Origin: Dactylellina haptotyla
Lineage: Eukaryota; Ascomycota; Orbiliomycetes; Orbiliales; Orbiliaceae
Reading direction: 5' to 3'
DNA length: 64,000 nt
NCBI GenBank assembly: GCA_031310005.1
Contig: CM062380.1
Span: 3,720,001-3,784,000 of the forward strand
The position numbers and the translations under genes were made by a program. Below the pieces are notes generated by a model that had not been told where the DNA came from, did no database searches, and saw only the letters and a program-made list of their open reading frames with translations. Positions 56,165 to 64,000 of this stretch are shown here, one piece after another. How positions within the stretch are numbered: position 1 is the first letter of the stretch; the number at the start of each line of letters is the position of its first letter.

Positions 56165-56990
56165 ATGTACATAACTGTCACAAATATCGTTAAGAGCGCT
56201 ATGACTTTTGGTTTACCAAAACCAGCGAAATCAGGCGGTGAAGAAGGGGAGGACGACCACGCTTATATCAAAGGCGATATATCGATTCGTAGCCCTTGCC
56301 CAGGTCTAAATGCCCTTGCGAACCAAGGATACATGTGAGTAGCATATCTTGATATTAAAATACTACTTTCCATGCAAAAGCACACAGACTTAAGGCAGAT
56401 TTCATTAACAAAATGATGATTATCGACGTAGTCCCCGTGACGGCAAAAACTTGACGGTTGATATGGTGCACGCTGCGTTGATGAAGGCACTGCACATGAC
56501 GCCCACTGCCGCTTGGGCACTCACTACCGCTCTCAAGCCCCTTCTACGTCCCGACGGTACATTTGATCTCGTTGATACCCGACGACATAATGTGATTGAA
56601 CACGACGCTTCCTTCACTCGACTCGACTTCCACCAGGGAGATAACTACACCGTCCAGCCACACATGGTGCAAGGAATTCTAGATGATGCCGAGGGTGGTG
56701 ACGTGACACTACGAACTCTAGCGAAAACATTTGCAAGGAGGAATAAGGAGAGTAAGAGAGATGGTGCTCCAGGTTTGGGTCTGGGCTTGTGGTTTGTCGC
56801 GGTCCTTCAAGCCGTCGGTGTCATGAATACAGCTCAGACCGGCGGGAAACTTACCCCTGAAGTCGTGCGAGCAGTATACGAGGAGGAGAGATTTCCAGCT
56901 ATCATTCTAGAGAACCCTAAAAAGCGAACGGTGTTCACCCTGTTAGGGAATGCTATTGGTATGCTTTTCTGGCTTGTGGTCGGGCCATGA
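56165..56990 (+). CDS. Haem-thiolate peroxidase (chloroperoxidase / unspecific peroxygenase family)
   Basis: Pfam Peroxidase_2-type enzyme using H2O2 for oxygen transfer or halogenation. Exons 56165-56334 and 56432-56990 (97-nt intron) give 242 residues, the length of the short group. The proximal cysteine ligand is Cys45 in SPCPGLNALANQGY, and the acid-base motif is EHD (113-115) in VIEHDASFTR. Intron splicing restores the family text GYIPRDGKNLT. No signal peptide is evident, unlike many secreted peroxygenases. The C-terminus is hydrophobic (VFTLLGNAIGMLFWLVVG), as in a tail anchor. An intracellular membrane site is therefore inferred. It is divergent from the alpha-dioxygenase; both would act on lipids or peroxides, though the substrate is unknown. 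Confidence 0.88.
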
Positions 56991-57729
56991 GCGTTTTGCT
57001 TTATCGTTCTACCTTAATTTGTTTCCTTAATTCGATATGTTTTGTTTTGGAAGCGACATGGGTAATTAATTTGCATTTGGCGTCATTGGTGGAGTTTCAG
57101 GGACGGGTTTGTTCTCTTAAATCTTCGATTCTATCATCAAACTCCCTTAATTAGTCTCCTCAACTTTCCTCGACGGTCGTAGAAATAATCATTGTTCCGA
57201 TCTCGGTAGCGACACTAGCCGATATAGACTGGGAAATACTCCTTCCGCTACGCATCTGTGCACTAAAATTTTGGTGGCATCAGTCCCTATTTAAGACCCA
57301 AATGTCCTTCCGCATTGTTTTAAGGCCTGGCAGATCGATGCAACTTCTAAGGAACGGGATAACCCTCTAAGCGAAAGCCTCAGCAGGAAGCTTGCTTTAG
57401 GCGAGAGCTGTGATCCTCTGACATGTACGCAAAAATGCCGCGAATTACCCTCCTAGCCCAGTTAGGCTACTGGCGAACTTCGTTTCCTTGCGTGTTGCAA
57501 ATGGTGTCGACCATCATAGCAAAATATGAGCGGGGAAATAATCCGATTTCCTTCCTCGCGGAATTGCAGAGGATATAAATTAAGGTCGTTCTTCTTGTAG
57601 CGCGGTTTCAATCTTAACAGGAAATAGGACATTGATCCCCAAGAGTTCTTCCATCGACCCGCGTGTTTATCGAAGCGAGAATTTCATATTTAATTCTTAT
57701 AATATTGATTACCTCGTCCTTCTGCCAAA
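56991..57729. other. Intergenic stretch
   Basis: About 740 bp, 3' UTR and promoter sequence between two plus-strand genes. Nothing else is recognised. Confidence 0.5.
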
Positions 57730-58140
57730 ATGCCAGCAATTGGGCCATCCCCATTTATGACCCCGCCGACGCATGGCGACTTCAATCTCACCCTCAGCAA
57801 AACCATTCGTGGCGAAACTCCATCTTACCTCCCACTTAATTTCCAGTTTGTATATAATTGGAACCCTGTTATTCAGCTCGGTAGCGCTGTGTTGGTTTCG
57901 ATTGGCACAAATACGACAAATCAACCTATGCCTCAAGTTCGCGAATCGAAACACCTCTCGTTCATGGCGAAGCAAAGGTTCTGGGTTACCGTTGACGGGA
58001 AAGATGAGATATATGCGTATAGAGTAATTTTGGATATGGATAGGGATACCGGGGGAAACAAACAAGCTGCAATGATGATAGGAATCGGCGCGAATCTAAT
58101 TGTCGGAACCGAGAACTGGTCTGCTACCGATTTGTTATAA
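57730..58140 (+). CDS. Small unrecognised protein
   Basis: Single exon, 136 residues, good ATG context (CAAAATGCC). I know no family. The composition looks like a globular beta-rich protein, with alternating hydrophobic and polar residues (FQFVYNWNPVIQLGSAVLVSIG, RFWVTVDGKDEIYAYRVILDMD). There is no signal peptide, no Cys, and no membrane segment apart from a short apolar AAMMIGIGANLIVG near the C-terminus. It could be a lineage-specific gene. Isolated open frames of this length do arise by chance, so confidence is moderate. Confidence 0.5.
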   Translation: MPAIGPSPFMTPPTHGDFNLTLSKTIRGETPSYLPLNFQFVYNWNPVIQLGSAVLVSIGTNTTNQPMPQVRESKHLSFMAKQRFWVTVDGKDEIYAYRVILDMDRDTGGNKQAAMMIGIGANLIVGTENWSATDLL

Positions 58141-59478
58141 GTGGAAACATTTCACCCAATTTCAATAAATTGGGTGTGCTGTAGCTCTAGTGGTAAAACC
58201 GAAACACATTTACGACAAATATGTATATAGGAACTCAGGTATTCGACTTGTATATATATTTGAGAGCTTCAATACCTGCATATGATTTCTCTTTTGAGCT
58301 CGGATTAGTAGAACCGTATTCAAATTTTCCGAGTCTTGGATCTCTAAAGTGGCTTTTCTTGACAGAAACGGACCATAGTTCTTGGTGCTACTTCGCATGA
58401 TTCCGACAGATTCGAACAATCTGGTAAGGATTATGACAAGGAATTATTAGATATAATACCAACAACATATAGAACGAAATATAAATGGGTTGATATTGTA
58501 GCGCAAGCCAAGATCCAAACCCGGTAGAATGAATGCACTGTAGGTTACCTTTGGCGTATTTGGACGGCCGCAAGGCATCATTGTGCATGATCGTGAATCA
58601 TTCACCACAAAAAACCCGGATACTCGGATCGCCAGAATAGGTAAAGTCCAGTCCCAAGACAGCCAATTTTGCTAATTCGCCTAAGTGCCACTAAGTTTTT
58701 GACATTCGAAGCGTCGGATGTAACTTTATTCACCAGAAGACTTCGCAAGCAATCCTCGCTACTTAAATGTAATAAACTTTTCGAGCTTTACCTATACCAA
58801 CGTATTAGGGCCGATGAAGGGTTCAAGGGCCGCAAAGTTTCCTTTACAGGCGAAAGTGCGTGAAAATAGGCAGTGGTAAGATTTCGCCTTACCGCATTGA
58901 GATTCGTGCCGGCCTGTTTGCATTTCATCGGCTAACACCAATTTTTGAAACGAAACGTACCAAGTAGAAGGTGTTGGCGAAATCTTGCCGTTGAATGAGC
59001 TGCATCAAAGAGATATATCGTACAAACCCCGGTTTTATTATAGCACTGTCACCATTTTCGAGGATAATAGACCTGCTAGAGCAAGTATACCCTCTGAAAC
59101 ATACTTGTTTAGCACCAATATGCCCTATTTTCAAGCTTGTCTTGACGTCCCTATCCACGTTAGCCCTATCCACGTTAGGTAGAAATACATTAACAACACA
59201 ATAATGCCAAGGTCCAATAACAGATATCGTGGGCGCGAAGGTGCGAATGCATATATGCAGAATGTATTTAAGAATCCCGTGTATTCGCCTTGGAAAGGGA
59301 CCTTTGACCTCCCGTTAGTAGGAAACACATTAGATTGGATCAAATCTAGATATCTCTCACCTAGTCTCTCATTTTTATCTTTTGATTCATCGCACTCATT
59401 TGGGTCGGAAACTCCCCTCAAAATCTCCACCAGCCACAGAAAGCCATACCTTTGACAGTTCTTCTACTAACTATCAAC
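58141..59478. other. Intergenic region
   Basis: About 1.3 kb, AT-rich, no recognised gene. Contains the 15-bp tandem duplication listed separately and the promoter of the PhiA-like gene. Confidence 0.5.
59149..59178. repeat. Exact 15-bp tandem duplication
   Basis: CCCTATCCACGTTAG occurs twice head to tail at 59149-59163 and 59164-59178. Confidence 0.9.
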
Positions 59479-60069
59479 ATGGTTTTCGCTAAAGCTGCAA
59501 CGATATTTTCCCTTCTTGCGGCTGTTTCCGCTATACCAGCCCTTGAGCCCCGGGCCGTTTCAGCAACCAACCCAGTGTTCATTCGTGCGGGTGGCGGCGA
59601 CCCAGAAGCTCCAGCGCCTTTCTTCGGGTTATACTTCAGTGCGAACGGTGGTTATATCTGGCTTGGAAAAGATCCATCATTCACATGTGATGATAAAGAT
59701 CTTCCATGCTCTCAACCCCAAGATGCCAGAGTAGCGTTCAGAGTCAGCAACTATATAGTCTTGGACAGTAGTGGTGGACAGAAAGTTTATGTAGCCCCGA
59801 ATGGTGCTCTATCATTTACGAAATCCACGAAAGCTGCAGTGCCGTCGGGCTCAGTTATCACTGGCTTCAAGCTCGATGGGGATAATCTTTTAGCTCAGGA
59901 TACAAATTTTATCGCCTGTCCTACAAACAAAGACGATCACGGGCCATGGAAGGTCTTCTCCGATATTGGTGGGCGAGTTAAGGACTCAGATGTCCCAACA
60001 AAAAAGAAAGACGATTGCACCAGTTTCACGGCTGTTGTCACCAGCAATAAAATCAAACAATATAACTAA
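59479..60069 (+). CDS. PhiA-like secreted cell-wall protein
   Basis: Single exon, 196 residues from the ATG at 59479; an upstream in-frame ATG at 59452 would spoil the signal peptide. The signal is MVFAKAATIFSLLAAVSAIP. The mature protein resembles the PhiA family needed for phialide and wall development in Aspergillus. It shows a Gly-rich N-terminal strand region (GLYFSANGGYIWLG), a Cys pair (FTCDDKDLPC), the conserved YVAPNGALSFTKS stretch, a PSGSVITGF turn and a FIACPTN motif, with a last Cys (KDDCTSF). Spacing and length agree with that family. A structural wall role is inferred from homology. A few Lys-rich residues near the C-terminus are not typical. Confidence 0.8.
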   Translation: MVFAKAATIFSLLAAVSAIPALEPRAVSATNPVFIRAGGGDPEAPAPFFGLYFSANGGYIWLGKDPSFTCDDKDLPCSQPQDARVAFRVSNYIVLDSSGGQKVYVAPNGALSFTKSTKAAVPSGSVITGFKLDGDNLLAQDTNFIACPTNKDDHGPWKVFSDIGGRVKDSDVPTKKKDDCTSFTAVVTSNKIKQYN

Positions 60070-60251
60070 GCTGCTTTATATACCCCATAGATTCAGAAGC
60101 GGGTGAACCTTTGTATATAATAATACACACTAGAACATAAAACTCGTACTATGTGCTGTTCTTAGATTCCGCCCGCCGGAAGTAACGTATATATTTGTCA
60201 ATATAATACCCTGAACGCAATTATATCAAGAAATATGTATTCCACCGTTAA

Positions 60252-62125
60252 CTAGCTTAGACACTCCCAGCTCAATGCCAAGTCAGGATCTCCGGTTCCC
60301 TTATATGTCTGCTTAGCCGGGTATTTGCAATGTGCTCTCTCGCCCATCACAGTGCCATTGATGAGTCTGCGACCTGTCAATGTTACTGGTGCAATACCCT
60401 GTTCAACCCAGTTGACCATGGTCATCAAAGCTCCATCAGATGGGTCGATATTCAAAGCACCGGGGACACCATATTGCACTGGCCCGCCAACATACCAGGC
60501 GCCATCACCGCTATAGCAGTGATCGAGTCCCGAAATCGGGAAGAATCTATAAAAGTCATCTAATTGAGAAGACTTTAGTCCCATAGTGCGGGATACATCA
60601 TTGTAGTACGTGATTGTATTCTCTGAGGTGATGAGACCATCGGAGAGACCATGGTACTGAAGAAGCTTGGTTCCGCTGTTCTTTAGATCTGTTAGATCTG
60701 TTTTATAGGTACTAACACCGAATAGATCCTTTTTCATGTCATAGTCGTAAGTGTCGAGGTTGAAGTCGGCGGCAACAGACCAGCTAGGATCATTGTAGAG
60801 AGCGTATCTAAACTCCATGAGGATTAATAAGTCTCGTCAAACATTATGCCGATGAATTTTATGCTCTATAACGTACTTGTACCATCCTTCAGAGAAGTAA
60901 CTGGGGACCCCTCCATACGTAACGCGAAAGCCGAGGAACTCTCTCGTCAGAGGGTTCATACGGGGCATAATCAACTTGCCTTTATTGCCATAGTACGGTT
61001 GGTAAAATTCTCTGATGGCGCCGACTTGCGTGGATGTAAGGCATTGATTGGCCGCCCAGGATTCGCCAGGCCCGCACAGTAAAGCCTCAGGCCGAGGTTC
61101 GCATTTCATAGGATCTTCTAAAACATTATCAAGAACACCATCAATCCCATCACATTGCTCGATGACCATGCGATGGACCTTTTGCCACTGTTCCAGTGTT
61201 AAGAAGGTGGCGTCTCCGGGTACCCCGAAGATCTTAAAGTAGTGGGCATTAGCCGCACTTAGCCCCTCATACCTAATCGCGGGAGCAATAGAGAGAATTC
61301 CGTCATATTCACCAGGGAAGTCCTGCGCTGCTTTCAATCCCTGACGCCCGCCCGATGAGCATCCCATGTAATATGCCTTTTGGATTCTTCCTGTGTAGAA
61401 GTGGTTTATTGCCTTTTTCCCAAGCCTACCGGCTTTGTATAGACTGGTAAGTTCAATAAGTTAGCCTATACTCTGCTATATTGGTTCGTTCGATGGACTT
61501 ATAGCAACAATATACATACGCTCTCCAGACGTAGTCTTTGACGACTTGCGGTTTATTGTAGAACGGTAGACCGTTGTCTCCAGCGTGACCATTGTCGTGA
61601 CCGATTGCGGCGAAGCCCAACTTTGTCCCAAATACCATATCACCGTAGGGTATACCTAAAAAAACAAATGCGATTTAAAAGTATGTTCTTGAATCTTACC
61701 ACCAGCCGGATAAATTCATATATTTTGAGAGTATTCTCATACATTACAAGTGCAAAAGAAATTAGATACTTACATCCACCTAAGCCACCGTTGCCAGTCA
61801 TCAAGGATCTCTTGCCTTGGGAGCTCCAATCCACCGGCATGAAGGCCTCCACGATGACACTAGAAGTAGGACTCGTCGTCATATTCATGCGTAGCCGGCA
61901 AATATCTGCTAACGAAATAACAAATTTCGCGCAGGTATTCGCAGCCGATTCTGGGAACGTGATATTTGTCCCTGCAGTAACATACGTGGCGACGAGAACT
62001 TGCGTATTATCTGCATGGAAGGAAGTGCTTAAAGCTTCACATTTACTTTGGAAAGAAGGTTGAGGGGTTGCAAAGATCAATGGGAGATTAAGCGCTAAAG
62101 CGCCAGCAATTGAACTGACTCTCAT
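60252..62125 (-). CDS. Secreted tannase / feruloyl esterase
   Basis: Hydrolyses ester bonds of gallates or hydroxycinnamates in plant polymers. Exons 62125-61774, 61655-61520, 61443-60877 and 60807-60252 join in frame to 536 residues. The start at 62125 gives a signal peptide (MRVSSIAGALALNLPLIFATP). The nucleophile Ser192 follows Cys191 in GCSSGGRQ. The Asp408 (HGLSDGL) and His448 with adjacent Cys449 (GLDHCYSG) complete the CS-D-HC arrangement typical of the tannase family, in which a disulphide holds the triad. Early marks are NGGLGGCIPYGDM and GHDNGHAGDNG. Intron 3 (69 nt, GTACGT donor) is needed to restore GWYKYALYNDPSW. Whether it is a tannase or a feruloyl esterase cannot be decided. 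Confidence 0.92.
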
Positions 62126-64000
62126 TTCAGATATTTTATCGGGCAATTATCAAGAGAGAACTGAGAGAGTCTGGTAAAAATTTGCTGGCGGAGCAATGCT
62201 GATTGTGCATATTCTACCAGGGCACCCAGAACTCCTCTACTTATACACGAGCTAGCTAGCTGCGACATGGTGCGCACTGTAATCCCATCAGCAGTGACCT
62301 TCTTTGTGTTCGCATTCGGGTTATACAATTGTGGGGACGGAAGGTGTTGTGGTTTTGCTCTCTAGGACACCCTTGCACGGCATATCCGCCTGTGTTCCAA
62401 TTGGCAAGTGCCTATGAAAATAATCAGATCAACCTTTCGCGAAACTGGAGGAATCGAGACGATATTCGCGCAGTAAACCCGGTTGCCGGTCGCAAGAAGC
62501 AGGGCAAAATCCACAAAATAAACGGCCCAGGTGGGTCTTTATGGTTACATCAGTGCGCTAGTGCTGCAACAATTCACAGTGGACAAAGCGTTGCATTAGT
62601 TTCTCCCCGGAAGCAGTCAAGACCAACCACAAAGGCCGCCACTTCCCGTCATGTTCTGGGGGATTTACATACCAAATACACCGCCAAATACCAGTATGCG
62701 GAACGTCTGCGAAATTTGGGCGTTTTCTCGTTATCAGATGACTTTTAGTCCCACAATATTTAAAAAATTAGTGCCGAAAGGCTCTACCGCCCGTAGCGTC
62801 GGACCGGAGTCCGCAGTTTCAGCTAGCTAACGCCAATCTCTACTGGTGGGGTCAAGGCGGTTTCTTGAAGGAGAAAGGAAAGTATCTGCATATATGATTT
62901 GCAACAGAAACCGCTGTTACCGTGATGAGAGCGCCACTGTGGACCATGAGCAAAAGCCAGCTGCATGTGCTTCAAATTCTAATCAATAGATGCATATGAA
63001 GCCAAGCTACAAGCCAGGGTTTATTTGAGGTATAGCGTTGGAAAATCATTATCAAAATAATATTATCCAAAAGACTCTAGGTAGATCTTGATACTTTCTC
63101 TCTCAGCACGGACAATCGTATCATTATATCGTTCTATCGCGAGCAGCTTAGCTAGAATCACGGGAACAAAATGTAGGCCTGCATCATCACTGTCAAGAGT
63201 TGTAATTACAGCTTATTCTTTCTTGCGTAAGACTATAAATTTAAACCCGTACGCACGCCGAGTTACAACTGGTCTCAAATCTAGCAATTAGCTGTGAGAC
63301 TATAGTAGTTAGCAATAATTCATTAATGTTAGATGTATTTTCGGCATCAAAATATCTATATTATTGAAAAATGATACTTTGCAGGTTGGGAAAGTCCTAC
63401 TAACTAGTGGTTAAAGAGCGCTTAGCCGAAAAAAGAGTTTCTTCCGAATCCCTAGGACATTGTAGACTTGTTGGAAACTAGGAAAGACACCAACAATATA
63501 TCGTGATACCTACAATGCAATGCGCAATGTTCGGTGGTGGCGATACATACGCATTGTGATGTCGCGAGACCCCAAAAAATGTGTTGCCCTATCTGAGATC
63601 TGGAATCTACCCACCGACCTGCAGTTGCAGTCGCAGTCGGCTTTCGTGCTGCGCCGCAGCCCTAGAAGCCCCTTGTAAATCGACTTCAAGGATCCAGTTA
63701 CTTCTTTTGGGTTTTGGCACTGCGCGGTAGCCATCTAGAATTAGTGTATATGTATTGAAGACATGCTGTCTGAATATTAAAATGTTGAATGGCCTCAAAA
63801 AGATGTGAAATGAATTTAGATCCTGTAGCAGTTATCATTATCAAGCTACCATCGGGATGCTAGCAGATTCTTCTATAGATCTAACGTAACTCAATGAGAC
63901 TGCCCAACTCCAACCATTTATAGCGCTGTTATTGCATGGTTAACATCCATCTATTCGCATGTCAAAAACGGCAGAAAAGAGTAGAGAAGGTATAATTTGA
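62126..64000. other. Intergenic region to window end
   Basis: About 1.9 kb upstream of the tannase gene. A plus-strand frame of 139 codons (62329-62748) has no recognisable domain. No RNA gene or element is seen up to the window edge. Confidence 0.5.

Noticed and set aside
62329-62748. Plus-strand 139-codon frame upstream of the tannase gene
   Set aside because: No ATG context, domain or composition suggesting a real protein. Probably promoter DNA.

Overview
This window reads as nuclear DNA of a filamentous ascomycete (Pezizomycotina). The evidence is many short GT-AG introns of about 50-135 nt, a nitrite reductase with a fused Rieske domain, and fungus-typical families: AA9 lytic polysaccharide monooxygenase, manganese-type lipoxygenase, S28 peptidase, GT90, tannase/feruloyl esterase, PhiA-like wall protein and haem-thiolate peroxidase. 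A tRNA-Glu carries an intron. A plant-associated or litter-decaying lifestyle, perhaps a leotiomycete, is only an inference from the secreted enzymes.

Layout. 1-5 kb: 3' end of nitrite reductase (+), convergent with a DIP5-like amino acid permease (-). 8.4-10 kb: old yellow enzyme (+) behind a long ATG-free leader. 11-16.3 kb: an unrecognised conserved-looking gene (+) convergent with an Hst3/Hst4-type sirtuin (-). 17.2-23.1 kb: F-box protein (+), unknown secreted protein (+), Thr-rich secreted mucin-like protein (-), DUF1772 membrane protein (-). 23-32 kb: gene-poor, with a small secreted protein, tRNA-Glu(UUC) and an AA9 enzyme. 32-40 kb: Mn-lipoxygenase (+), flavin monooxygenase (-), MFS transporter (-). 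40.9-41.5 kb: a U2 snRNA-like gene (-) and a second partial U2 copy. 43-48.3 kb: S28 peptidase (+), GT90 (+). 49.8-55.1 kb: small two-TM protein (-), a Cys-rich membrane protein gene (+) broken by a 124-bp tandem duplication, and alpha-dioxygenase (-). 56-62.1 kb: haem-thiolate peroxidase (+), unknown small protein (+), PhiA-like secreted protein (+), tannase/feruloyl esterase (-).

How the genes relate. There is no operon-like or classic secondary-metabolite cluster. The window does hold two fatty-acid dioxygenases of unrelated fold (lipoxygenase, alpha-dioxygenase), a haem-thiolate peroxidase, an FMO and an OYE, so oxidised-lipid chemistry is over-represented. At least seven secreted proteins act on walls or plant polymers. 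Nitrite reductase and the amino acid permease share a nitrogen-acquisition theme.

The most interesting signals are the U2 pair, the 124-bp duplication that disrupts a host gene, a recurrent pattern of short exact tandem duplications, and an apparent 29-nt intron or frameshift in the 11.2-kb gene. I found no clear sign of a wholly new multi-gene system, retroelement or CRISPR.
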